Shown piece by piece: positions 1 to 6,122 of a stretch of 7,066 nt of DNA; position 1 is the first letter of the stretch, and every line of letters begins with the position of its first letter. The position numbers and the translations under genes were made by a program. The DNA is from an uncultured Devosia sp. (GTDB lineage: Bacteria; Pseudomonadota; Alphaproteobacteria; Rhizobiales; Devosiaceae): NCBI GenBank assembly GCA_946481445.1, contig CAMLOA010000090.1, positions 1-7,066 on the forward strand. Direction: 5' to 3'. The notes under the pieces were generated by a model. The model did not search any database and was not told the DNA's origin. It saw only the letters and a list, made by a program, of their open reading frames with translations.

Positions 1-532
1 GGCGGGCGCGGTTGCGGGTGAATTCGGCATAGGCCTCGGCCAGCTTGACGCCGAATGTGGTCGGCTCGGCATGGATGCCGTGGCTGCGGCCGATGGTGAT
101 GGTGTCCTTGTGCTCGTAGGCGCGGCGCTTGAGCGCGGCGAGCAGGGCATCGACATCGGCAATCAGCAGATCGGCGGCGCGGGCCAGTTGCACGGACAAG
201 GTGGTGTCCAGAATGTCGGAACTGGTCATGCCCTGATGCACGAAGCGCGCATCGGGACCCACGATTTCGCTGAGATGGGTCAGGAAGGCGATGACGTCGT
301 GCTTGGTGGTGCGCTCGATCTCGTCGATCCGCGCGACGTCGAAGCCATAGTCGCCGCGCTCGGCCTTGCGGGCATTCATCACGTCCCAGATGTTCTGGGC
401 GCTTTCCTTGGGTACCACGCCCAGTTCCGCCAGCTTGCTGGTGGCATGTGCCTCGATCTCGAACCAGATGGCGAAGCGGGTTTCCGCCGACCAGATGGCG
501 ACCATTTCGGGACGAGAGTAGCGCGGAATCAT
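1..532 (-). CDS. purB: Adenylosuccinate lyase, N-terminal 177 residues (3' end off window)
   Basis: Cytoplasmic enzyme of purine synthesis. It cleaves SAICAR to AICAR and adenylosuccinate to AMP, each time releasing fumarate. The reading frame opens with MIPRYSRPEMVAIW, a typical bacterial PurB start. It carries the family blocks HQGMTSSD (residues 99-106) and GRSHGIHAEPT (148-158); the second holds an active-site histidine of the fumarase/aspartase superfamily. The C-terminal signature loop (SSxMPxKxNP) lies beyond the left edge, so only about 40 percent of the usual length of roughly 435 residues is visible. The ATG at 532 is supported by an AAGG about 8 bases upstream and by the family N-terminus. 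It lies 69 bases downstream of rpe on the same strand, with a hairpin in the gap, so it may be co-transcribed with rpe or have its own promoter. Identification is secure; no defect is seen in the visible part. Confidence 0.96.
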   Translation of the reverse strand, partial: MIPRYSRPEMVAIWSAETRFAIWFEIEAHATSKLAELGVVPKESAQNIWDVMNARKAERGDYGFDVARIDEIERTTKHDVIAFLTHLSEIVGPDARFVHQGMTSSDILDTTLSVQLARAADLLIADVDALLAALKRRAYEHKDTITIGRSHGIHAEPTTFGVKLAEAYAEFTRNRAR

Positions 533-569
533 GGGCTTAGCCTTGGCAGATCAGGGTTTGATTCAGAAA

Positions 570-591
570 GCGGCAGGCCGTTGCCCGCCGC
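570..591 (-). terminator. Strong GC hairpin between rpe and purB, possible intrinsic terminator or attenuator
   Basis: Read on the minus strand, GCGGCGGGC pairs with GCCTGCCGC around an AACG loop. This gives nine base pairs, one of them a G-U wobble. The hairpin begins about 10 bases after the rpe stop codon. It is followed on the minus strand by a short T-rich run (TTTCT), and on the plus strand by no such run, so its polarity fits termination of rpe transcripts. The weak T-run means it could be leaky or act only as a 3' stabilising stem. Confidence 0.5.
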
Positions 592-601
592 CCGGAAAGG
601 G

Positions 602-1282
602 TCACGCGACAAGCGTGGACGCCGCCATGCGAATGGCGGCGATGCGGTCGGCATAGGTCGCGGGGTCGTTGCCGCCATAGACGCTCGATCCGGCCACCAG
701 CACATTGGCGCCTGCCGCCGCGATCTCGCGCGCATTGTCGGCGGTCACACCGCCATCGACTTCCAGGTCGATGGGCCGGTTGCCGATCAGCGCTGCGGCC
801 TGGCGCAGTTTTTCGAGGCTCTGCGGAATGAAGGCCTGTCCGCCGAAGCCGGGATTGACCGACATGACGAGCAGCAGATCGATATCGCCGATGACGTTTT
901 CCAGCATGGAAACCGGCGTCGCCGGGTTGATGGCCACGCCGGCCTTCTTGCCCTCGGCGCGGATGGCCTGGAGCGTCCGGTGCAGGTGCGGCCCGGCCTC
1001 GGCATGGACGGTGATGATATCGGCCCCGGCCCTGGCAAAGGCCGCGATATAGGCATCGACCGGGGCGACCATCAGGTGCACGTCGAACGGCTTGGCCGTG
1101 ACCTTGCGCACCGAGGCCATGACGCTGGCGCCGAAACTGATATTGGGAACGAAGTGTCCATCCATCACGTCGACATGGATATAGTCGGCGCCTGCCGCAT
1201 CGATGGCCGCCACCTCTTCGCCCAGCCGTGCGAAATCGGCCGAGAGAATGGAGGGGGCGATGCGGATGGGACGGGTGGTCAT
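602..1282 (-). CDS. rpe: Ribulose-phosphate 3-epimerase
   Basis: Interconverts D-ribulose 5-phosphate and D-xylulose 5-phosphate in the non-oxidative pentose phosphate pathway (and the Calvin cycle where present). The 226-residue product has the normal length for a single-domain TIM barrel. Visible motifs are [14 protein letters not shown] at the N-terminus, [12 protein letters not shown] (36-47), DVHLMV (67-72), [10 protein letters not shown] (140-149) and LEVDGGV (173-179). H36, D38, H69 and D176 match the expected metal ligands, with D38 and D176 as the acid/base pair. The frame stays open upstream to 1681, but homology starts at the ATG at 1282, which has GAGG about 6 bases upstream. The extension is not Rpe-like and runs into the antisense of the next gene. 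It diverges from the GST-like gene and is followed by purB. Identification is secure. Confidence 0.97.
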   Translation of the reverse strand: MTTRPIRIAPSILSADFARLGEEVAAIDAAGADYIHVDVMDGHFVPNISFGASVMASVRKVTAKPFDVHLMVAPVDAYIAAFARAGADIITVHAEAGPHLHRTLQAIRAEGKKAGVAINPATPVSMLENVIGDIDLLLVMSVNPGFGGQAFIPQSLEKLRQAAALIGNRPIDLEVDGGVTADNAREIAAAGANVLVAGSSVYGGNDPATYADRIAAIRMAASTLVA

Positions 1283-1312
1283 GTGCGCCTCGATGCCGGA
1301 GCGGTCGCGGGT

Positions 1313-1341
1313 GCTGTAGCGCGCGCCGGGGCAGGGGGCAA
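1313..1341 (-). promoter_or_regulatory. Candidate sigma-70 type promoter for rpe
   Basis: On the minus strand, TTGCCC (preceded by C, giving the CTTG favoured in alphaproteobacteria) is separated by 17 bases from TACAGC. This would place transcription start about 24 bases upstream of the rpe ATG. The -10 match is poor, so this is only the best candidate in the 144-base gap between the two divergent genes. I found no convincing promoter in that gap for the GST gene. Confidence 0.3.
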
Positions 1342-1426
1342 GGCTTGGTGCCGGGCCGCGGACAACGGACCACGTCGAATCCGTGCCCGTTTGATCGTCG
1401 CAGCAGGAGAAACACGCGGACAGGAC

Positions 1427-2116
1427 ATGCCGATGATACCCTTGATAACCGCCTTTGCTGCCTCGCCGGACAGGGGGCGTGGCCAGGCCCGGGACATGCG
1501 CGTGCGCTGGGCACTCGAAGAGGTAGGCCAGCCCTATGACGTCCAACTGGTGTCGTTTGCCCAGATGAAGGAGCCGGAGCATCTGGCCCGCCAACCATTC
1601 GGCCAGATTCCAACCTATCAGGAAGGGGAGCAGGTCCTGTTCGAATCCGGCGCGATCGTGCTCCACCTTGCCCTCAAGCATCCCGGCTTGCTGCCTGCCG
1701 ATGACACGGGGCGCGCCCGGGCCATGTCATGGCTGTTTGCGGCGCTGAGCACGGTCGAGCCGCCCATCGTCGAGCGCGAGCAGGCCTATTTCCTCGAGCG
1801 CGATCGGCCCTGGTATGCGGAGCACGAGGCCATCATGGATGCGAGCATCCGCAAGCGCCTCGGGCCTCTTGCCACGAGCCTGGGCGAAGATGAATGGCTG
1901 GACGGCAATTTCACCGCCGGCGACCTGATGATGGTCATGGTGCTCCGCCGGGCTGAGCCGGACATGCTGGCCGGGTTCCCGACCTTGGCCGCCTATGTTG
2001 CGCGAGGCGAAGCGCGGCCTGCCTTTCAGCGTGCATACGCCGCCCAGAGACAGGTCTTCCTGGACGCATCGGCCCCCTCAGCCTCGACGTCGCGGGGGCA
2101 AACGCATTCTGGTTGA
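1427..2116 (+). CDS. Glutathione S-transferase family protein
   Basis: Probable cytoplasmic GST-fold protein of 229 residues, the usual size. The N-terminal thioredoxin-like domain (about 5-85) contains [11 protein letters not shown] (22-32), the cis-proline segment FGQIP (58-62) and the glutathione-contacting FES (72-74). An all-helical C-terminal domain (about 95-210) includes [12 protein letters not shown], resembling the N-capping-box region of GSTs. The region where a catalytic Ser/Cys/Tyr normally sits reads [12 protein letters not shown], slightly longer than classical GSTs. S13 is the only nearby candidate, so catalysis and substrate cannot be assigned. The frame is open back to 71, but everything upstream of 1427 is antisense to rpe and purB. 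The ATG at 1427 begins the family homology; the one at 1433 is a close alternative. The ribosome site is weak: AGGAGA lies 16 bases upstream of 1427. The gene converges on the LysR gene with a 22-base gap. Confidence 0.88.
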   Translation: MPMIPLITAFAASPDRGRGQARDMRVRWALEEVGQPYDVQLVSFAQMKEPEHLARQPFGQIPTYQEGEQVLFESGAIVLHLALKHPGLLPADDTGRARAMSWLFAALSTVEPPIVEREQAYFLERDRPWYAEHEAIMDASIRKRLGPLATSLGEDEWLDGNFTAGDLMMVMVLRRAEPDMLAGFPTLAAYVARGEARPAFQRAYAAQRQVFLDASAPSASTSRGQTHSG

Positions 2117-2138
2117 GAAAAAAGTGACCGCAGCGACC

Positions 2139-3017
2139 TTACCCCGGCCAATCGAATGACTTCGCCGCTATGGCAAAGGCGGATGCGGCCGGGCTGAATT
2201 GCCGTCCGGGCATATGGACCAGGGACACCTTGCGCCGTACCTCCGGATCGACCAGCGGACGCTGCATCAGGCCGGGCAGCGTGACGGAGTATTCCGGCAT
2301 GAAGGCAAAGCCCATGCGGGCCATGACCATTGACTGCACCCAATCCTCGCGCTCCGAGCGGAAGGTGGCGTAGACCTCGATCGCCCGCTCCCGGCAGACT
2401 GCCATCACCATTTCCCGCATTTCGCATGAGAGGCGATCGACATAGGCCTCCCCGCCCAACTCCTGCAGGGGAACGCTGTTGACGCCTGAAAGTCGGTGGT
2501 CGGGTGGAAAGACCACGACGTAGCGCTCCTCGTAGAGCGGAATGTGGTTGAGGTGCGCCGGTGGATCGCCGGGCGAGCCGAGTACGGCAAAGTCGAGTTC
2601 GCCGGCATCGAGGTCTTCGAGCAGCCCTGGCACAGTGCTTTCACGCACAGCCAGTTCGATACCAGGATTCTGCTGCTGCACGGAGGCCAGGAAGCGCGAA
2701 AGTCGCACGGGTCCGACGGTACAGAGCACGCCGAGCCGGATCGGCACCTTGTTCAGCAGCTTGAAATTGGTGGCGAGCATGGCGGCCATCTCGGCTTCGT
2801 CGGCGATGCGCTGCAGATGCGGGATCATGCTGCGGCCGAACTCGGTGATAATCACCTGCTTGCCCTCCCGATGAAACAGGGGTGCCCCCAGCTCCTCTTC
2901 CAGCCCCTTCACCGCCTTGGATAGAGCCGGCTGCGAGGCGTGGCAGACTTCGGCGGCCTTGGTGAAGCTCAAGGCGCGGGCCACCGCCAGCGTGTAGCGG
3001 ACCTGATGCATTTCCAT
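2139..3017 (-). CDS. LysR-type transcriptional regulator
   Basis: DNA-binding regulator of 292 residues, normal for the LysR family. The N-terminal winged helix-turn-helix (about 4-62) shows MHQVRYTLAVARALSFTKAA, then SQPALSKAVKGLEEELG (28-44) and LFHR (47-50), all hallmarks of the family. Residues from about 88 form the two-lobed periplasmic-binding-protein-like effector domain (for example IRLGVLCTVGP, ELDFAVLGSP, MARMGFAFMPE). The effector cannot be read from sequence. ATG codons at 3023, 3017 and 3011 are all in frame. GGGAGG directly abuts 3023 but sits 6 bases before 3017, and homologues commonly start MEMHQVRY, so 3017 is chosen. It diverges from the DUF4242-DsrE pair, the usual arrangement in which a LysR protein controls its divergent neighbours and itself. 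That control is inferred. Confidence 0.95.
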   Translation of the reverse strand: MEMHQVRYTLAVARALSFTKAAEVCHASQPALSKAVKGLEEELGAPLFHREGKQVIITEFGRSMIPHLQRIADEAEMAAMLATNFKLLNKVPIRLGVLCTVGPVRLSRFLASVQQQNPGIELAVRESTVPGLLEDLDAGELDFAVLGSPGDPPAHLNHIPLYEERYVVVFPPDHRLSGVNSVPLQELGGEAYVDRLSCEMREMVMAVCRERAIEVYATFRSEREDWVQSMVMARMGFAFMPEYSVTLPGLMQRPLVDPEVRRKVSLVHMPGRQFSPAASAFAIAAKSFDWPG

Positions 3018-3161
3018 CGTCATCCTCCCGGTTTCCCAAGGCGGACCATAGCACTTCCCTCGATAACCAACAGGAATGCATCCATGGGCAATCGATATTG
3101 GCCAGCCGGACCTGTCGTCCGTCAAATGCTCGACCAGCACATCTGGCAAAGGAGCAGCACG
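3018..3161 (+). promoter_or_regulatory. Divergent control region between the LysR gene and the DUF4242 gene
   Basis: This 144-base spacer separates the two divergent starts and is more AT-rich than its surroundings. It holds an imperfect dyad, GGCAAT-cgat-ATTGGCC (3087-3103), which is a plausible LysR-family operator core. Overlapping the dyad on the plus strand is a possible promoter: TTGGCC (3098-3103), an 18-base spacer, then TCAAAT (3122-3127), giving a leader of about 28 bases to the ATG at 3162. On the minus strand, TATGGT about 30 bases before the LysR start resembles a -10 element without a good -35. No perfect T-N11-A LysR box stands out. All assignments here are inference from pattern. 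Confidence 0.35.
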
Positions 3162-3425
3162 ATGAGCGTCTATATGGTGGAACGAAATCTCAAGGGCATC
3201 AGCATGGCCGATCTCGCCGGGGCGCAGAAGGCGGCCATGGCATCGGCAGCGTCGATGCGCGACCGGGGCACTGACATCGCCTATCTCCGCAGCACGTTTG
3301 CGCCCGAGGACGGACGATGCATGTGCCTGTTCGAGGCGGCGGCGGAGGCCGATGTCCGGCAAATCAACGACAAGGCCGGGCTACCGTACCACCGCGTGGT
3401 TCCGGCTCTGGATCTCACCCCCTGA
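3162..3425 (+). CDS. DUF4242 (SCO4226-like, nickel-binding-type) small protein
   Basis: Small cytoplasmic protein of 87 residues with no signal peptide or membrane segment. It matches the DUF4242 pattern throughout: YMVERNLKGIS at the N-terminus, YLRSTFAPEDGRCMCLFEA (41-59), then VRQIN and LPYHRVVPALDLTP to the end. The family is typified by Streptomyces SCO4226, a ferredoxin-like dimer reported to bind nickel; its physiological role is unknown. Possible metal ligands here are C53 and C55 in RCMC, H77 and nearby acidic residues. The ATG at 3162 has AAAGGAG 7 bases upstream and coincides with the family N-terminus. An in-frame ATG at 3084 with a weaker AGGA would add 26 unrelated residues and is less likely. 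It is followed after 54 bases by the DsrE-like gene, probably in one operon, and lies divergent to the LysR gene. Family assignment is strong; function is open. Confidence 0.85.
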   Translation: MSVYMVERNLKGISMADLAGAQKAAMASAASMRDRGTDIAYLRSTFAPEDGRCMCLFEAAAEADVRQINDKAGLPYHRVVPALDLTP

Positions 3426-3479
3426 CCAACGCGTCATCCTTGACGCCGTCACTTCATCCCCGACACTTGGAGACCTGCA

Positions 3480-3905
3480 ATGTCCAAACGCAAGATTCTC
3501 GCGACCGTCGCTATCCTGGCCGGCACTTGCACGCCGGCAATGGCCGACCGGTTCCTGGTGCATATTCACAGCGGTCCGGACAGCCCGACCAAGGCCGCCC
3601 TGGGCTTCCTGGTGGCACTGACGGCAATGAACGAAGGCCACGAGGTGGACCTGTTCCTGGCCGGCGACGGCGCCGCCCTCATTACCGATGATGCGCTCAA
3701 CCAGGTCGAGGGCGTGGGGACGGGGACCCTGCGCGCCCATTTCGACGCCCTTATGCAGGGTGCGGCGAATATCTACATCTCCGGCATGTCGGCGCAGTCG
3801 CGCGGCATAACCGAGGCTGATATCGAGGGCAAGAAGGCCCAGTTCGCCATGCCTGCCAAGCTGGTCGAACTAGCGGCGGGGGCCGACGTGGTGCTGGCCT
3901 ACTAG
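3480..3905 (+). CDS. Exported DsrE/DsrF-like family protein lacking the active-site cysteine
   Basis: A 141-residue DsrE-fold protein. Residues 1-22 look like a Sec signal peptide: KRK, a hydrophobic stretch, then AMA before D23. The mature protein should therefore be periplasmic, whereas classical DsrE/TusD sulfur carriers are cytoplasmic. The mature part has the DsrE layout: RFLVHIHSGPDSPTKAALGF (24-43), VDLFLAGDGAALI (56-68), and YISGMSAQSRGI (99-110), then the C-terminal AADVVLAY-type strand. Where many relatives carry a conserved cysteine (a Y-x-C-G-M-type segment), this one has S101 and S104. The only cysteine, C17, is inside the signal peptide, and its context (AGTC) is a poor lipobox. 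GGAGA 6 bases upstream supports the ATG at 3480. It is probably co-transcribed with the DUF4242 gene. Sulfur-relay chemistry through a Cys persulfide is not possible as encoded; the role is unknown. Confidence 0.85.
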   Translation: MSKRKILATVAILAGTCTPAMADRFLVHIHSGPDSPTKAALGFLVALTAMNEGHEVDLFLAGDGAALITDDALNQVEGVGTGTLRAHFDALMQGAANIYISGMSAQSRGITEADIEGKKAQFAMPAKLVELAAGADVVLAY

Positions 3906-3927
3906 AGCTATTCAGAAGGCCCCCGGT

Positions 3928-3955
3928 GTGGAGGGCGACTCCGGTTGCCCCTCAC
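3928..3955 (+). terminator. Hairpin downstream of the DsrE-like gene, possible terminator
   Basis: The inverted repeat runs GTGGAGGGCGAC - TCCG loop - GTTGCCCCTCAC. It forms about eleven pairs including two G-U wobbles, with one A-C mismatch. It starts 22 bases after the DsrE-like stop codon. There is no T-run after it, so it may be a Rho-assisted end or an mRNA-stabilising stem rather than a strong intrinsic terminator. Confidence 0.4.
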
Positions 3956-3981
3956 TTCCCCGCGATGCGACACCCCGCTCA

Positions 3982-4009
3982 TTGCTTTGTTGGCTGTCCG
4001 CGCTAGAAC
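3982..4009 (+). promoter_or_regulatory. Candidate promoter for ccdA
   Basis: TTGCTT (3982-3987) and TAGAAC (4004-4009) are separated by 16 bases. This would start transcription near 4016, about 20 bases before the TTG start of ccdA and after the hairpin at 3928-3955. The matches are partial (three of six and four of six), so the call is tentative. If wrong, ccdA would depend on read-through from the upstream pair. Confidence 0.28.
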
Positions 4010-4035
4010 AGCGGCGCAATCGGAGCGTCTGCGTT

Positions 4036-4773
4036 TTGGAATTTTCATGGCCATTGGTGTTCGGGGCCGGGGTGCTGAGCTTTCTCAGCCCCTGCGTGCT
4101 GCCGCTGGTGCCGCCTTACCTCACCTATATGAGCGGGGCGAGTTTCGACCAGTTGCGGGCCGAGGCGGATGGGTCAATGGGCGCGCTGCAGCGCCGGGTC
4201 GCCGTGACCTCGCTCTTCTTCATCCTGGGGTTTTCGGTCGTCTTCGTGACGCTGGGGGCGACAGCCACCGCGTTCGGCCAGGCCTTCCGGCAGGCGCTGC
4301 CGATTCTCACGCCTGTTGCCGGACTGCTGATCATTGCCATGGGGCTTCACTTCGTGGGGCTCTATCGCATCGGCCTGCTCGACCGGCAGTTGCGCCACGA
4401 GGGGCCGGGCGTCGCCAGCGGCCCGGTGGGCGGCTTCCTGCTCGGGCTGGCCTTTGCGATCGGCTGGACCCCCTGCATCGGGCCCGTGCTCGCCGCCGTG
4501 CTGTCGGTTGCCGCGAGCCGTGAAACGGCATGGGATGGAGCCGGACTGCTGGGCATCTACTCGCTGGGGCTTGGGGTGCCGTTCTTCCTGGCGGGGATCG
4601 CGGTGGGGCCGTTCCTCACCTTCTTCCAGGGCTTCCGCCGGCACCTGCACACGGTCGAGCGGGTGATGGGCGTGCTGCTGGTCATAACCGGAATCCTGTT
4701 CCTCACCGGCAATTTCACCCGTCTGTCCTACTGGTTCCTCGAGACGTTTCCGGTGCTTGCGACCTTCGGCTAG
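4036..4773 (+). CDS. ccdA: CcdA-type cytochrome c biogenesis / thiol-disulfide transmembrane protein
   Basis: Inner-membrane protein that carries reducing equivalents from cytoplasmic thioredoxin to periplasmic thiol partners, for example for cytochrome c maturation. From the TTG at 4036 it is 245 residues with about six hydrophobic segments, the standard CcdA size and topology. The redox cysteines are both present: C20 in LSFLSPCVLPLVPPYL (first segment) and C147 in GWTPCIGPVLAAVL (fourth segment). The remaining segments are near 58-80, 88-110, 168-195 and 207-227. The frame is open from an ATG at 3928, but that extension (36 residues, containing the upstream hairpin) is not CcdA-like. No ATG or GTG start fits the family, and the TTG has GGAG 10 bases upstream, so a TTG start is preferred. 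No thioredoxin-like partner or cytochrome gene lies beside it. The product is secure; the start is less so. Confidence 0.9.
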   Translation: MEFSWPLVFGAGVLSFLSPCVLPLVPPYLTYMSGASFDQLRAEADGSMGALQRRVAVTSLFFILGFSVVFVTLGATATAFGQAFRQALPILTPVAGLLIIAMGLHFVGLYRIGLLDRQLRHEGPGVASGPVGGFLLGLAFAIGWTPCIGPVLAAVLSVAASRETAWDGAGLLGIYSLGLGVPFFLAGIAVGPFLTFFQGFRRHLHTVERVMGVLLVITGILFLTGNFTRLSYWFLETFPVLATFG

Positions 4774-4792
4774 GGTAAGCGCTGCTTAACCC
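4773..4792 (+). terminator. Small hairpin at the end of ccdA
   Basis: Starting on the last base of the ccdA stop codon, GGGTAAGC pairs with GCTTAACCC around a three-base loop, with a single bulged A. This gives eight pairs and no following T-run. It may be a weak terminator separating ccdA from the acyltransferase gene, but it could be chance. Confidence 0.3.
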
Positions 4793-4865
4793 TTGGAGGA
4801 GAACGGGGTTTTGTCGGCCCGAACTTCAACTCTGGTTTACCGGTCGGGGGCAGAGTGCTGCCGAC

Positions 4866-6122
4866 ATGAGTGGGACCATGCTGACAGCAAACAGCACAGA
4901 GACGGCCCTTGGGCCTATCGCGGGAGCGGGCGAGACCGGCGGCACGGCCGTGGCTGCGCCCGGCCAGATTGGCGTGCTCGTCACCAACCGTATTGAAGAT
5001 GTGGAGGCGGTCTGGCGCAGCCTGACAGCCAAGAACATCGAATCTCCGGGGCAGAGCTATGACTTCATCCGTCTCTGGGTGAAGGACCGGAAGCTTCCCG
5101 CCGCCAGCCAGCGCTACGTTGTCGGGCGGGTCGATGGCGAGCCGGTGGCCTTGCTGCCGCTGCATCGCAAGCGGGTCCATGGCCTTCCCGTCTTCACCTG
5201 GTTTCCGGGGGCCAATGTCGGCTGCTATGCACCGGTGGCGGACTATGACCGCCTCGCGGCGCTGGGGCCGGAAGGGCGCGATGCGCTCTGGGCGGCGATG
5301 ACCCGCGAATTGACCGGTGCGGATGTGGTCTATCTGCGCTCGATCCCGATCGAGGTTGGGGGGCATGCGGGCCTGTTCGACGAACTGGGATCGACGCTGG
5401 ACGTGGAGACGCTCTACCGCTCGGAATATGCCAGCTGGGAGGAATGCGATCGACTGCAGCGCAACAAGTCGCGCCGCAAGCATGACAGGCAGCAAGGCGA
5501 CCGCCTCACTGCGCTGGGGGAGGTCGGCTTCGAGGAAATCCGTAACGGCGGCGATACCCGTTGCGCCATCGAGACGATGTTCCGGCAGCGTTCGGCCCGG
5601 TTCAAGGCAATGGGTATCCGCGATCCCTTCGTCAAGGACAAGCTGATCGGCTTCTACCACGACATGGTGCGTCCCGGTTCGGGCGTCGATGTGCGCCTGC
5701 ATGTGCTTCGGCTCAACGGCGAGATCGTTGCGGTGCGCTACAATGTGGTGCACGGGGACCGCATGTTCTGCCTCATCTCGTCCATGAGCGACAATCCGGC
5801 GATCCAGTCGGGTTCGCCGGGCAAGCAGTGCCTGTTGCGCGTGATGCAGACGGTGTTCGACGAAGGCTTCCGCGTTTTCGACATGGGGAGCGGCTTCACC
5901 GACGAGAAGCGCCACTGGTGCAATGTGCAGACGCCGTTGCAGCAGCACTATATAGGGCTCACCCGCCAGGGCATGCTGATCGTGGCCGGACACCGGGCAT
6001 TCCAGAAGGCGCGCGCGGCCATCAAGGCCAATAGCCAGCTCAAGGCCGTCTTCCGCTCGATCCGCCAGGTCTACGACACGGTGACCGGCGTCGGCCGCAA
6101 GGAACCGGCCAGCTCAGAGTAG
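4866..6122 (+). CDS. GNAT / FemAB-like acyltransferase (CelD/BcsL type)
   Basis: Predicted cytoplasmic protein of 418 residues resembling the Acetyltransf_6 (CelD/BcsL, FemAB-like) group, whose members often act in polysaccharide or cell-envelope synthesis. After a Gly/Ala-rich, poorly conserved leader (about 1-34) comes a first GNAT-like half (about 35-190, with [17 protein letters not shown]). The second half contains the basic segment NKSRRKHDR (200-208), then [18 protein letters not shown]. It closes with [15 protein letters not shown] (338-352), matching the family's F-D-x-G-x-G...K..W motif. No signal peptide or membrane segment is seen. The ATG at 4866 has only a weak ribosome site; ATG 4878 is an alternative. 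The GGAGGAG at 4796-4802 is too far upstream to serve. The last 9 bases overlap radC tail-to-tail. The acyl donor and acceptor cannot be deduced, and no exopolysaccharide genes adjoin it. Confidence 0.82.
   Translation: MSGTMLTANSTETALGPIAGAGETGGTAVAAPGQIGVLVTNRIEDVEAVWRSLTAKNIESPGQSYDFIRLWVKDRKLPAASQRYVVGRVDGEPVALLPLHRKRVHGLPVFTWFPGANVGCYAPVADYDRLAALGPEGRDALWAAMTRELTGADVVYLRSIPIEVGGHAGLFDELGSTLDVETLYRSEYASWEECDRLQRNKSRRKHDRQQGDRLTALGEVGFEEIRNGGDTRCAIETMFRQRSARFKAMGIRDPFVKDKLIGFYHDMVRPGSGVDVRLHVLRLNGEIVAVRYNVVHGDRMFCLISSMSDNPAIQSGSPGKQCLLRVMQTVFDEGFRVFDMGSGFTDEKRHWCNVQTPLQQHYIGLTRQGMLIVAGHRAFQKARAAIKANSQLKAVFRSIRQVYDTVTGVGRKEPASSE

Noticed and set aside
71..1426. A 452-codon open stretch on the plus strand in frame with the GST gene, suggesting a large fusion protein.
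   Set aside because: It is antisense to purB and rpe, has a composition typical of reverse-frame GC-rich sequence and shows no domain. The GST fold starts cleanly at 1427.
537..1613. A long minus-strand frame across rpe in a second register.
   Set aside because: It is rich in Arg, Gly and Pro with no motif, and rpe is unambiguous in the other frame; a high-GC artefact.
2117..2138. Possible terminator between the convergent GST and LysR genes; six A's give a T-run on the minus strand.
   Set aside because: The only stem before the T-run on the minus strand is four pairs with two wobbles, too weak to call.
3496..3545. Lipoprotein signal at C17 of the DsrE-like protein.
   Set aside because: The residues before the cysteine (A-G-T) do not fit a lipobox, while AMA before D23 is a good signal peptidase I site.
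3945..4523. A plus-strand frame overlapping ccdA with an ATG at a conventional position.
   Set aside because: It has no homology or membrane pattern; the CcdA frame carries both redox cysteines and continuous hydrophobic segments.
4793..4865. GGAGGAG at 4796-4802 as the start signal of a small gene or of the acyltransferase.
   Set aside because: It is more than 60 bases from the ATG at 4866. The frame starting at TTG 4793 gives a 67-residue product without features, running into the acyltransferase gene out of frame.
4770..5993. A 407-codon minus-strand frame opposite the acyltransferase gene.
   Set aside because: The His/Arg/Asp-rich translation is the usual reverse complement of a high-GC gene, and the plus-strand frame carries recognisable GNAT motifs.
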